Positions 54,594-63,690 are shown, counted from the stretch's first letter. The stretch is DNA of 64,000 nucleotides from Marinifilum sp. N1E240 (GCF_009295825.1 NZ_WHKF01000001.1:337088-401087); one strand, 5' to 3'. Made by a program: numbers and translations. Notes: generated by a model not told the origin, from the sequence alone.

Positions 54594-55934
54594 TTAAGCA
54601 TCAATTTTTACTTCGATTCCTTTACTTTCTGCAGTTTCAACAATAGGAACTACCGGGAATATTTTAGATAATACTGTAATGATTAGAAGTACTAAAGCAA
54701 AACTCAATACTGTTACTGATATCTCTATTGCACTAGGGTAGTAGTGAACAAAGTTTTCAGGAACATTCTGTATTGGTAAATGAGGATGCAATAAAGTAGG
54801 AATTACAATAACGTAACGCTTAAACCAAGCACCAGCCAATATGAAAAGAGAAATAATCATTATTGGTAATGGCTTACGGAATTTTTTACCTACTAATAAG
54901 ATAATTGGAATAATGTTCCCAAGTAATTGCGATGCCCAAAACATGATTGCCCAGTTACCATAGAATAACTCCTTTAGGTGAACATCATCACCAGTTTTCA
55001 TTTTATATCCTGGAACCAAGAATTCGTTAAGGTTAAAGTACAGATATACCAAACAAACAGCTACCAAAAGTTTTCCCATTTTATCGAACTGCAGATCTGT
55101 GATGTAATCCTGAAGTTTATAATTGACTCTAAAGAAATACATGGCAATGATTAAAGCAGCTGTACCTGCAACGAATGCTCCGGCAACGAAATAAGGACCA
55201 AAAATAGTTGTATCCCATCCATTACGTAAGGTTGCTGCAAACAACCATGAGGTTACCGTGTGAATTGCCAAACCAATTGGAACAATTAGTACCATTAAGG
55301 TTCTAATCATTTTATGCAGATGTTTGTGCTGTTCTGGAGTATTGATGTATCCAAACGACAGGATATTATACAATTTCTTCATAATCGGAGATGCCTTTTT
55401 TAACTCATTCTTGCAGATAGCCAAATCTGGAATCATTGGAAGAATCAATAAAAGAGCACTAACGGTCAAGTAAGTTGTGATTACGGTTACATCCCAAAGA
55501 ATTGGAGATTGAAAGCGACCGTGAATCATCACGTTTAAAACTCTGTCAGGGCGACCCATATCAAGTACAATTACTAAACCGGCAACAGCAACAAATGCCA
55601 CTGCTATAATTTCGGCTATTCTCGAGATAGGAGTGATCCAATCAATTCGAAGCAATCCAAGAATGGAGGAAATCAACATTCCTACCAAACTGACGGCAAC
55701 AAAAAATACAAAGTTGGCGATATACAATCCCCAGGAAACGTAATCGCGCATGCCTGTAACTCCTAGACCATCGCGCAATTGCACATAGTAGGCCCAGCCA
55801 CAAACACTAATTACTGTTATTAGAAATACAAGCCAAAGTTCAAGACCCTTATGGTTTTGCATTGGATGTAGAATGTCTTTTTTTATCTTTTCAAACGAAA
55901 GAGTGTTTTCTTTCTGTTTTGGTAAGTCATTCAT
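54594..55934 (-). CDS. NrfD/PsrC-family polytopic membrane subunit
   Basis: 446 residues with about ten membrane helices. It is of the NrfD/HybB/ActC type (quinone-binding membrane subunit), with RDYVSWGLYIANFVFFVAVS and GPYFVAGAFVAGTAALIIA blocks. It sits between a Tat-exported FeS protein and a monohaem cytochrome c, all same strand with gaps of 49 and 12 bp. Quinol oxidation coupled to the FeS protein and cytochrome is the likeliest role, but the donor is not shown by sequence. Confidence 0.88.
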   Translation of the reverse strand: MNDLPKQKENTLSFEKIKKDILHPMQNHKGLELWLVFLITVISVCGWAYYVQLRDGLGVTGMRDYVSWGLYIANFVFFVAVSLVGMLISSILGLLRIDWITPISRIAEIIAVAFVAVAGLVIVLDMGRPDRVLNVMIHGRFQSPILWDVTVITTYLTVSALLLILPMIPDLAICKNELKKASPIMKKLYNILSFGYINTPEQHKHLHKMIRTLMVLIVPIGLAIHTVTSWLFAATLRNGWDTTIFGPYFVAGAFVAGTAALIIAMYFFRVNYKLQDYITDLQFDKMGKLLVAVCLVYLYFNLNEFLVPGYKMKTGDDVHLKELFYGNWAIMFWASQLLGNIIPIILLVGKKFRKPLPIMIISLFILAGAWFKRYVIVIPTLLHPHLPIQNVPENFVHYYPSAIEISVTVLSFALVLLIITVLSKIFPVVPIVETAESKGIEVKIDA

Positions 55935-55983
55935 AAGATTTAGTTATTTAGGGCAAATAATTATCTGTTGTTTTATTGATTTT

Positions 55984-56919
55984 TTAGTGAAGATTTTCTT
56001 CGTTTAACAAATCGCCGTTAAACTCGAATGCTCTGTTTTTAGGAGGTAAGTAGTAAACACGAGGTTTGGTTCCTAATTCTTCCATCAAAGTGTAACCTGC
56101 GTTTTCTTCAATCAGATTTGAGAATCGAACTGTCTCACCAGTTGTACCGTTTGTAACTGCATCTTCGTTTCTATCACCAAAATAATAAACCCCATTAGGA
56201 CAAGCAGAAACACAAGAAGGAAGCTTATCTTCACGAAGTCGATCTGCACTAAATAAACATTTACTAACTGTACCTTTCTTCTGAGGAACGTTGGCTTCAA
56301 TATTATAAGTTAGGTCTTTGTATTTCTCAGCATCCTTTGGTTCGGTCCATTGGAAAATACGTGCTGAATATGGGCAGGCTGCAATACAGAACCTACAACC
56401 AATACATCTTTCATTATCAATTAAAACAATACCATCCTGTCGTTTAAAGGTTGCGTCTACTGGGCAAACTTTCGTACATGGAGGATTATCACAATGCTGA
56501 CATGGTTTAGGCATAAAATAAGGAGCTGTGTGTTCAGCATCCTGCATTTGAAGAACATTAATGTGGTGTTGGTCTGCTCTTAATTGGTGGTGATTCTGAC
56601 AAGCCGACATACATTTTCTTGCATTTCGACATTTGCTTAAATCAATAACCATAACGAAGGATTTTCCAGGAATACCTTCTCGACCTCTTTCTTGAAGTTC
56701 ATTAAGAGGTTCGGTAACAGTAGGTCTTAATTGGTTTTTATCAACTTGAACCAACTGTCCGTCTTGAGTAAGCAAATTAACCATTTCTCCAGGTTGTTTT
56801 GCTGCAGCTTTGGCAGCTCCCAAAAGAGAAAAGCTACTTACCACACCGGCTGCACCAACCGAAATACCAAAACTTTTCAGGAATTTTCGTCTACTGTGGT
56901 TTGATGTTTCTTCTTTCAT
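55984..56919 (-). CDS. Tat-exported 4Fe-4S protein (HybA/PsrB-type)
   Basis: 311 residues. The Tat signal SRRKFLKSFG starts at residue 9, with a hydrophobic stretch and cleavage near AAKAA. Four ferredoxin motifs follow: C97-C103-C107, C140-C143-C148-C152, C172-C175-C178-C182, and C221-C236-C240. Canonical second cysteines are replaced in the first (Ala100) and last (Ser224) motifs, which in this family share ligands for two clusters. The two central motifs are intact. It is the first gene of the FeS-NrfD-cytochrome c trio ahead of the cbb3 operon. Confidence 0.88.
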   Translation of the reverse strand: MKEETSNHSRRKFLKSFGISVGAAGVVSSFSLLGAAKAAAKQPGEMVNLLTQDGQLVQVDKNQLRPTVTEPLNELQERGREGIPGKSFVMVIDLSKCRNARKCMSACQNHHQLRADQHHINVLQMQDAEHTAPYFMPKPCQHCDNPPCTKVCPVDATFKRQDGIVLIDNERCIGCRFCIAACPYSARIFQWTEPKDAEKYKDLTYNIEANVPQKKGTVSKCLFSADRLREDKLPSCVSACPNGVYYFGDRNEDAVTNGTTGETVRFSNLIEENAGYTLMEELGTKPRVYYLPPKNRAFEFNGDLLNEENLH

Positions 56920-57583
56920 TATGCTATAAGGTTAGTTTTCAAATTAACTCTTATTTTATCAGTTAAGACCCACTAAAAATAAAAGTAAATGCAGTTCCTT
57001 AAAACGATTCTAAATAAGAAGGGGCTTTCTTTGTTTTTAGGGCTTTAAGGTGCCACTTGTTTAAAATTTTTATGTTTCACCAACGTTTGCGTGGTAATTC
57101 AAATATAAAGAAATATATCGAATTGAAATAGGTGATAATTAAGCTGTACTAAGGAACTGATTTTGTATGATTTTACTAAGATGTAGATGTGGGGTGTATT
57201 AAGATGTTGAAAATGCGACAATTAGAAGCTATTTTGTAAGGTGCTTGAAAAATGTAAACATTTTATGTAATAGATGTTGATATTACTTATGAACTTGATT
57301 TGAATTATCTAAAAGCCTTTTAAATCAAGGTGTTTTTGGTAATTGTGTGGTATTTTACAGCAGAGACAAGCTGCTGTTAATTAAATGTTTATTGATTTTT
57401 TAAATGCCATCATAAAAAGTTTCTATATGCAAATGGGTTTACTTTAAATATTAACCTTAAAAAAAAGGATTTTCACAGTTCAGTTTTGAGCTAATTATGG
57501 ATTATAATTACCTATTTATTCTTTTTATAGGATTTTACAGTCTCGTTTAAAAGTGTAATTTTGTGCTGCCTAAATTTTAAAAT
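56920..57583. other. Divergent intergenic region before the respiratory cluster and DAHP synthase
   Basis: 664 bp without a gene, the longest gap in the window. It contains a 10-bp inverted pair (56992-57001 with 57150-57159) 148 nt apart, and an 8-bp dyad (57294-57301 with 57322-57329) with a 20-nt loop. A -7 motif for the DAHP synthase gene lies at 57556-57563. The region is AT-rich. No conserved riboswitch or small RNA is recognised, and no -7 motif for the leftward FeS gene is obvious. Confidence 0.45.
57556..57563 (+). promoter_or_regulatory. -7 promoter motif for the DAHP synthase gene
   Basis: TAATTTTG, 20 nt before the ATG at 57584. A partial -33 (TTTT at 57533) sits 19 nt upstream. 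Confidence 0.5.
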
Positions 57584-58675
57584 ATGAGCGATTTGGATAA
57601 TATTAAGCCAATACACAATTGGTTTAAGAAGTTGGATACTCACCCTATTGTGATTAGTGGACCTTGCAGTGCGGAGTCGGAAGAGCAATTGTTGGCAACA
57701 GCTAACGAGTTGAAGAAAGTGGAGCAAGTGAAGATATTTAGAGCAGGAGTGTGGAAACCTCGTACTCGTCCTAATTCGTTCGAAGGAAGAGGGGTTGATG
57801 CTCTTCAGTGGTTGAATAGAGTAAAGCTTGAAACAGGGCTTTTAACTACCGTAGAGGTGGCTTCGCCAAAGCATGTGGAAATGTGTTTGCGCCATAATGT
57901 TGATATTTTATGGGTAGGAGCCAGAACCACATCCAATCCTTTTTCGGTTCAGGAATTGGCAAGTGCATTGCAAGGAATGAATGTACCTGTGATGGTAAAA
58001 AATCCTATCAATCCAGATATAAACTTATGGATTGGAGCATTGGAAAGAATTCACAAGGCAGGTATTTCTAAATTAGCTGCAATTCATCGTGGATTTTACC
58101 CATTCGAAAAAACCTTATTACGAAACATTCCCAAATGGGAAATTCCAATAGAGCTAAAGTCTCGATTTCATAATCTGCCCATTATTTGTGATCCATCACA
58201 TATAGCAGGGAGTCGTAAATACATTCATGAAATGGCTCAAAAAGCTATGGATTTAAATATGGATGGTTTAATGATTGAAAGTCATTTTAATCCTGATGAA
58301 GCTCTAAGTGATTCTGAACAGCAATTAACACCTAAAGATTTGGATAAGTTGCTTCGTAGTTTAGTGTGTCGTTTGCATGATGTAGATGGTCAGGAAATTG
58401 ATCAGTTGGACAAGTATCGTGATCAAATTGATTCGGTAGACGCTCAATTGATTGAGTTGTTGGCTCAACGAATGAATATTGTTGAAGAAATCGGGGAATA
58501 CAAGCATGAAAAAAACATGACAATTCTTCAATTGCAGCGATGGGAAAAAGTAAGAGAAAGAGGAATTGATTTGGCGAAAAGTCTTGGTTTATCAGAAAAA
58601 TTTACCACTCAGTTACTTCGAATGATTCATAAGGAAGCCATTTTAAAGCAAAATGAAGTGATGAATCGGAAATAA
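57584..58675 (+). CDS. Bifunctional DAHP synthase / chorismate mutase
   Basis: First step of the shikimate pathway fused to the first committed step to phenylalanine and tyrosine. The 363-residue protein has a KDPG-type DAHP synthase domain (about 20-260) with ISGPCSAESEEQLL, RAGVWKPRTRPNSFEG and IICDPSHIAGS, and a C-terminal type II chorismate mutase domain (about 275-360) with YRDQIDSVDAQLIELLAQR. Chorismate mutase domains in such fusions often serve feedback control of the synthase. Domain fusion is usual in Bacteroidota. It is a single-gene unit. Confidence 0.93.
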   Translation: MSDLDNIKPIHNWFKKLDTHPIVISGPCSAESEEQLLATANELKKVEQVKIFRAGVWKPRTRPNSFEGRGVDALQWLNRVKLETGLLTTVEVASPKHVEMCLRHNVDILWVGARTTSNPFSVQELASALQGMNVPVMVKNPINPDINLWIGALERIHKAGISKLAAIHRGFYPFEKTLLRNIPKWEIPIELKSRFHNLPIICDPSHIAGSRKYIHEMAQKAMDLNMDGLMIESHFNPDEALSDSEQQLTPKDLDKLLRSLVCRLHDVDGQEIDQLDKYRDQIDSVDAQLIELLAQRMNIVEEIGEYKHEKNMTILQLQRWEKVRERGIDLAKSLGLSEKFTTQLLRMIHKEAILKQNEVMNRK

Positions 58676-58881
58676 TATGCGATCTGTGTGAAGCTTTTGT
58701 TGTTGAGTTGATTATATGATTCTGTTTTCTCGATATTATATCCGTGATGTTAAATGATAATAGGTGTAAAAAAGCATATATCATTACTACATAAAATCAA
58801 TCTATATTAAGTAGTAAACGTCTTAATAGAATAAATATTCACCTTATTTTGTTTAATTTGATGTGCTCTAAACCACATCTT
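58676..58881. other. Intergenic region after DAHP synthase
   Basis: 206 bp. It contains a 7-bp dyad TTACTAC/GTAGTAA (58784-58790 with 58811-58817) upstream of the DUF3857 gene, a possible operator. No terminator with a U-tract is seen. Confidence 0.35.
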
Positions 58882-60816
58882 ATGAAAACAATTTATAATG
58901 TTTGTTTTATTGTATTGTTTGTAAATTTTTGCACGGTATCATCTAAGGCAAAAGGAATTAAGTACGGCAAATACAGTAAAGAAGAAATTGAACTTACCGA
59001 ATGTTCCTATGAAAAGGGGGCTGTAGCTGTTATTTTAAGTAGAACATGTAATGTGGATGTTAATTATTCTATGATCCGTTATTTCTATCATGTTCGAATA
59101 AAAATATTAAAAGAAGAAGGCTTAAAATATGCCGATATCGAATTGCCTTTTTATCGTAAAGATGGAATCGAAAATATTTCCAATGTAAAAGGTCAGACCA
59201 TTAATTTTGATGCAGATGGTAAAAAAATGGTTTCCGATCTTTCAGGGAAATCAGTTTTCACTGTAGATGTAAACGAGAACTATGGTGAAACTCGCTTTGG
59301 TATGCCATCGGTAAAAGTAGGTTCAATTATCGAGTATAAATATACCCTGAACTCTAAGTTTTACTCCTATTTGGATACATGGTATTTTCAATCCGATATT
59401 CCTACAAATTACAGTTCCATTAAAGTAAATATACCCGAATCGTTTCGATACAATATGGTAATGTTTGGGGATAGAGTTAGCTTAAAGTATGGAAATGAAA
59501 ATGCAAATGAATGGATTCTCACTTATCTTACATCAATAAAAAAGGAAGCATATGTGAATAATTATCTTGATTTTGTGGAGCAGTTAAGATTTCAGTTGGC
59601 TGGATACTATAAAAGAGATGAAATGAATCAGCTGGAATTTGTTACGGCTCTTTCTAGTTGGGAAAAATTATCTAGGGATTATCTTTCGAAAATTGATTTA
59701 CTTGGGCGAAAAGGATTTGCTAAAAAGAAATTGGAGCAAATTTTGGATGGCAGTGAAAACAATTGGGAAAAAATAGAAAAAGTATATGATTTTGTAAGGA
59801 CAAGTTTGAAATGGAATAAAAAATATAGAATTTATCCACGACAATCACCAAATGTAATTTTAGAAGAAAAAGTAGCCAGCAATTCGGAAATTAACTTTTT
59901 GTTGGTGTTGCTGCTTAGAGAGGCTGGTATAGATTGTGATCCGGCTCTTTCGCGAACTAATAATTTAGGCTTGTTGCAGAAGGAATATCCGTTAATGAGT
60001 CAGTTTAATCAAGTTTTGGCTTGTGTTAAGATTTATAATAAGGTTTTGTTCTTAGATGCAACTTCTCCTTACAGACCATACCAACTTTTAAGTGAAAGAG
60101 ATTTAAATTATTATGCTTTTGTATTAAATAAGAAGAATCCTAGGTGGGAAAAAATAGTTCCTTTTTCAAAGTCACGTCAACTGGTTACACTTTCATATAA
60201 TTTAAAAGATTTAGATTCTCCATCCTGTAAACTTCAGGTTCAGGAATTAGGATATTATGCCGCAAATACCAGACGCGAAATGACCGAGAACAGTATAGAA
60301 GATCGATTAAGACAAGTTGTCGATCCTTCGATATTTGAATTGGTAGAAGATTCGGTAGAGGTGAAAAATGGTGTAGAGCTTAGTAAGCCAATAATTATAT
60401 CTGCAAATATGCCCCTAGATTACGAGTGGGATAAGAGTTCGGATGTAATATATTTTAATGCATTTCCCGAACTATCAAAAAAGAATCCATTTTTGGAAGA
60501 AACAAGACAATATCGTATCGATTTTAATTATCTGCGTTATAAATCAGTAGTGATAAGTGTTAAGATTCCTGATGGGTATTATTTTGAAGAGTTTCCGGGA
60601 TCAAAAACCATTAAACTTCCTGGAGATACAGGTAAATTCACTTTTGTTAGTCAGAAATCGAATAATGAATTAAAATTCAGAACGATATTTGAAATAAAAA
60701 ATGCTTCGTTTACCAAAAAGTTTTATTCAAATTTTAGAGAGCTGTATGGTCAAATGTCTAAAATTCTAAATTCACAAATTGTAATAAAAAAGGATAAAAA
60801 TATTTCAGAAAAATGA
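58882..60816 (+). CDS. DUF3857 / transglutaminase-like exported protein
   Basis: 644 residues from the ATG at 58882, with a signal peptide ending near residue 24 (SSKAKG). A DUF3857 domain (about 40-240) precedes a transglutaminase-like domain (about 260-410) and a C-terminal beta-rich domain. The usual catalytic Cys and His of the transglutaminase triad are replaced: Asn334-Ser335 stand at the Cys position and Gln377 at the His position, while Asp392 remains. It is thus probably non-catalytic. It overlaps the CPBP protease gene by 4 bp, so both are made together. Confidence 0.82.
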   Translation: MKTIYNVCFIVLFVNFCTVSSKAKGIKYGKYSKEEIELTECSYEKGAVAVILSRTCNVDVNYSMIRYFYHVRIKILKEEGLKYADIELPFYRKDGIENISNVKGQTINFDADGKKMVSDLSGKSVFTVDVNENYGETRFGMPSVKVGSIIEYKYTLNSKFYSYLDTWYFQSDIPTNYSSIKVNIPESFRYNMVMFGDRVSLKYGNENANEWILTYLTSIKKEAYVNNYLDFVEQLRFQLAGYYKRDEMNQLEFVTALSSWEKLSRDYLSKIDLLGRKGFAKKKLEQILDGSENNWEKIEKVYDFVRTSLKWNKKYRIYPRQSPNVILEEKVASNSEINFLLVLLLREAGIDCDPALSRTNNLGLLQKEYPLMSQFNQVLACVKIYNKVLFLDATSPYRPYQLLSERDLNYYAFVLNKKNPRWEKIVPFSKSRQLVTLSYNLKDLDSPSCKLQVQELGYYAANTRREMTENSIEDRLRQVVDPSIFELVEDSVEVKNGVELSKPIIISANMPLDYEWDKSSDVIYFNAFPELSKKNPFLEETRQYRIDFNYLRYKSVVISVKIPDGYYFEEFPGSKTIKLPGDTGKFTFVSQKSNNELKFRTIFEIKNASFTKKFYSNFRELYGQMSKILNSQIVIKKDKNISEK

Positions 60817-61637
60817 TTGAAAAGGAAGAATATACTATTGAGGCTGAGAGATCAGCTTATCCAACTGTAAAACAAGGATGGGGAATAATTGGGATATTGC
60901 TAATAATTGTAATTGGGTATAGTCTACCAGTGGGGCTTATTCAGTTGGCACTAGGTGATACTTTAAAAGGACCCATGAGCTTTATTAATTATGCAGTGCC
61001 ATTCATTATCTTGATTTTTGTTACCAGAATATGGTGGAAGAAAAACCCCAAAAATGAGAATACTTTATTATTCAAATCTTTCCCTTTGGCAATTTTACCT
61101 GCTGTTGTGATTATTACATTGGCTATGTTGATTGTAAATGTAGAAATTACAAGTTGGGTTCCAGCCCCTGAGTGGTTAATGGAACTTTTTAAAGATATGG
61201 CTCAGGATAATTTGTGGGGACTTATAACCATAGCTGTTGCAGCGCCAATTCTGGAAGAAATTTTGATGAGAGGTATTGTATTGGACGGAATGCTAAAAAA
61301 TTACAATCCCTGGAAGGCAATTATTTGGTCGGCGGTACTTTTTGGTATTATGCATTTTAATCCATGGCAATTTGTGTCGGCATTTTTTATCGGTATTGTA
61401 ATGGGCTATTTGTATTGGAAAACCAAATCGTTGGCTCTTACTATTTTTATTCATGCTTTGAATAATGGAACGGCATTTTATTTGATGAAAATGAATCCGG
61501 AAGCAGTTACCTGGACAGAAATGTTTGGATTAAGTGGTACGGATAGGGTTATAGTATTTACTGGTGCAATTTTTATTATATTTTTTGCCTACAAATATTT
61601 TGAAAGGTTTTTCAAGTCGAGGGAAATTTTGGTATGA
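60813..61637 (+). CDS. CPBP family intramembrane metalloprotease
   Basis: 274 residues with about eight helices. The CPBP (Abi) motifs are visible: EEILMRG (motif 1), FGIMHFNPWQF (motif 2) and FIHALNNG (motif 3), giving Glu-Glu, His and His-Asn zinc ligands. The substrate is unknown; in other bacteria members cleave membrane proteins or support self-immunity. The 4-bp overlap with the DUF3857 gene upstream suggests a functional link, for example processing of that protein or a shared surface role. Confidence 0.88.
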   Translation: MIEKEEYTIEAERSAYPTVKQGWGIIGILLIIVIGYSLPVGLIQLALGDTLKGPMSFINYAVPFIILIFVTRIWWKKNPKNENTLLFKSFPLAILPAVVIITLAMLIVNVEITSWVPAPEWLMELFKDMAQDNLWGLITIAVAAPILEEILMRGIVLDGMLKNYNPWKAIIWSAVLFGIMHFNPWQFVSAFFIGIVMGYLYWKTKSLALTIFIHALNNGTAFYLMKMNPEAVTWTEMFGLSGTDRVIVFTGAIFIIFFAYKYFERFFKSREILV

Positions 61638-61640
61638 AAA

Positions 61641-61674
61641 AAAAGCCTAAAGGATATTATCCTTTAGGCTTTTT
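61641..61674. terminator. Bidirectional terminator between CPBP protease and pssA genes
   Basis: Long stem AAGCCTAAAGGATA with its complement (61643-61656 with 61658-61671), closed by a small AT-rich loop and flanked by A- and T-runs. It serves the convergent ends of both genes. Confidence 0.85.
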
Positions 61675-61690
61675 TTTTAAAGTAGTGAAT

Positions 61691-62446
61691 TTATTTTTTA
61701 ATCAACCAATTGTTTATTAGGGAAAATAAAAGGTAAACAACTAATATCATTGGAACGACAAGCCAATGGAAAAGAATGGCAAGAATCAAAAGAGTAATTA
61801 GGAATAGATACCTAAGCTGATTATCTCTCCATTTTAAATTTTTCACCTTAAGAGCGAACATTGGAATTTCGGATACCAAAAGAAGAGAAGTGAATACAAT
61901 TGCAATAATAATAACGATTGGATTACTTAACCAGCTTTCAATTATTGGATAGTTACCAAAATAGAAAATTATTGGGAAAGATGCCCAAAACATTGCATTG
62001 GCGGGTGTTGGAACACCAATAAAAGATGAAGTCTGACGTGTATCGATATTAAACTTTGCTAGTCGGAGAGCTGAAAAAATGGGAATAATAAAAGCCGATA
62101 GTAGCAATGCTATTTGGGAATTGCTTAATTCAGAAGGGTTGAAATCGGCATGCACATCGCCTAGAATGGCAATTTTTAAATATCCAAAAGCGATAACTCC
62201 GGGAGCAAATCCAAAACTAACCATATCGGCAATCGAATCCAATTCTTTTCCCATAGGAGAGTAGGCTTTTAGTACTCGAGCTGCCAGCCCGTCAAAAAAA
62301 TCGAAAACAGCGGCTATAATGATTAAGACAGCAGCACTAAGTAAATGACCTTCTATTGCCATTAAACTCGCTGTACAACCCGAAAAAAGGTTCATACAGG
62401 TGATTGTGTTCGGGATATGTTTGACTATTCCTTTTGCTTCGGACAT
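61691..62446 (-). CDS. pssA: CDP-diacylglycerol--serine O-phosphatidyltransferase
   Basis: Makes phosphatidylserine, the precursor of phosphatidylethanolamine. The 251-residue membrane protein has the CDP-alcohol phosphatidyltransferase signature in DGLAARVLKAYSPMGKELD followed by SIAD (DG-x2-AR-x8-G-x3-D-x3-D) at about 54-75. Six to eight helices are predicted. The ATG at 62446 is taken over an upstream ATG at 62473, which overlaps the -7 motif. A divergent PorV/PorQ-like gene follows. Confidence 0.93.
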   Translation of the reverse strand: MSEAKGIVKHIPNTITCMNLFSGCTASLMAIEGHLLSAAVLIIIAAVFDFFDGLAARVLKAYSPMGKELDSIADMVSFGFAPGVIAFGYLKIAILGDVHADFNPSELSNSQIALLLSAFIIPIFSALRLAKFNIDTRQTSSFIGVPTPANAMFWASFPIIFYFGNYPIIESWLSNPIVIIIAIVFTSLLLVSEIPMFALKVKNLKWRDNQLRYLFLITLLILAILFHWLVVPMILVVYLLFSLINNWLIKK

Positions 62447-62472
62447 GAATCTAAGTTTTGTTAAGTAATGCA

Positions 62473-62480
62473 CAAAAATA
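62473..62480 (-). promoter_or_regulatory. -7 promoter motif for pssA
   Basis: TATTTTTG on the minus strand, 26 nt before the ATG at 62446; no clear -33. Confidence 0.35.
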
Positions 62481-62571
62481 ATTGAATTTTCCGAAACTGC
62501 TTATTTATCTTCTCTGTATGTGTGAGATTAAAAAAAGCATGTTATTTTTACCAGACTTAGAAATATTTGAT

Positions 62572-63636
62572 ATGCGAATAGTAGTAACTCTCTTAATTAT
62601 TTGTTTTTATTGCAGTCTTGCACAAGGACAAACTTCAGCGCCAACTTATAGTAACGAATTTCTGTCTATTGGAGTTGGAGCACGATCTTTTGCTATGGGG
62701 AATTCCAGCATTGCTAGCCAAAGTACGGTAGAAGCTGCCTATTGGAATCCTTCATCCCTTGTTGATCTTCAAAATAAGTACGATGCATCAGTAATGCACT
62801 CGGAGTACTTTGGAGGATTGTCTACCTATGATTATCTGGGGTTTGCAATTAAATTGAACAAAGAAAGTGCACTTGGATTAAGTTTGATACGATATGGAGT
62901 TGATGACATTCCCAATACATTAGAATTGATAGATAAGGATGGAAATTTACGCTACGACAGAATTACAACTTTTACATCAGCTGATTATGCATTTTTAATT
63001 TCCTATGCTCGCCAAACAAAAATTAAAGGATTATGTGTTGGTGGAAATATGAAATTAATCTACCGACATACTGGAGATTTTGCAAATGCTTATGGTTTTG
63101 GTATTGATTTATCTGCAACTTATAAAAAATCGAACTGGAGATTTGCTGCTGTATTAAGAGATGCTTCTAGCACTTTTAATTCCTGGGTATTTAATACCGA
63201 TGATTTAGAGGAAGTGTTCGCAATAACCGGTAATGAAATTCCAGAAAATTCTACAGAACTAACCTTGCCTCGTTTGATATTGGGAGTAAGTAAGGATTTT
63301 AAAATATCTGAGAATTTTGGAATTTTAACCGAATTTAATGCAGATCTTACCTTTGATGGAAAACGAAATGTTTTGGTACAAGGAGATCCTTTGAGTATCG
63401 ATCCACACATGGGAGTGGAGGCATCGTTTAAAAAATTTATATTTCTTCGAGTCGGGGTAAATAACTTTCAAGAGGAGACTGATTTCAATAACACTTCGGA
63501 GTGGACCTTTCAACCTAACCTTGGTTTGGGGATAAATTATAAAGGAATCAGGTTGGATTATGCATTAACCGATATTGGAGATCAGTCTATTGCAAAGTAT
63601 TCTAACGTGTTTTCCCTTTCGTATTCTTTCGATTAA
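62572..63636 (+). CDS. PorV/PorQ family outer-membrane protein
   Basis: 354 residues from the ATG at 62572, with a signal peptide ending near residue 20 (SLAQGQ). The mature start has EFLSIGVGARSFAMGNSS and EAAYWNPSSL, the signature of the UPF0164/PorV/PorQ group, and the C-terminus is FSLSYSFD. Whether it is the secretion-system PorV itself is not clear: there is no porU neighbour and the group has several paralogues per genome. An upstream in-frame extension of 30 residues without a signal-like character is not preferred. Confidence 0.78.
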   Translation: MRIVVTLLIICFYCSLAQGQTSAPTYSNEFLSIGVGARSFAMGNSSIASQSTVEAAYWNPSSLVDLQNKYDASVMHSEYFGGLSTYDYLGFAIKLNKESALGLSLIRYGVDDIPNTLELIDKDGNLRYDRITTFTSADYAFLISYARQTKIKGLCVGGNMKLIYRHTGDFANAYGFGIDLSATYKKSNWRFAAVLRDASSTFNSWVFNTDDLEEVFAITGNEIPENSTELTLPRLILGVSKDFKISENFGILTEFNADLTFDGKRNVLVQGDPLSIDPHMGVEASFKKFIFLRVGVNNFQEETDFNNTSEWTFQPNLGLGINYKGIRLDYALTDIGDQSIAKYSNVFSLSYSFD

Positions 63637-63654
63637 AACAAAACAGTATAAAAT

Positions 63655-63690
63655 AAAAAAAGCAAACTCATTTGAGTTTGCTTTTTTTCT
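63655..63690. terminator. Bidirectional terminator between PorV/PorQ-like gene and tRNA-His
   Basis: 10-bp stem (63661-63670 with 63673-63682), 2-nt loop as drawn, flanked by an A-run and a T-run. It serves the rightward PorV/PorQ-like gene and the leftward tRNA. Confidence 0.85.

Noticed and set aside
57295-57308. FNR/CRP-like box TTGATTTGAATTAT upstream of the respiratory operon
   Set aside because: The second half-site is poor and the site is about 375 bp from the FeS gene start; not better than chance in AT-rich DNA.
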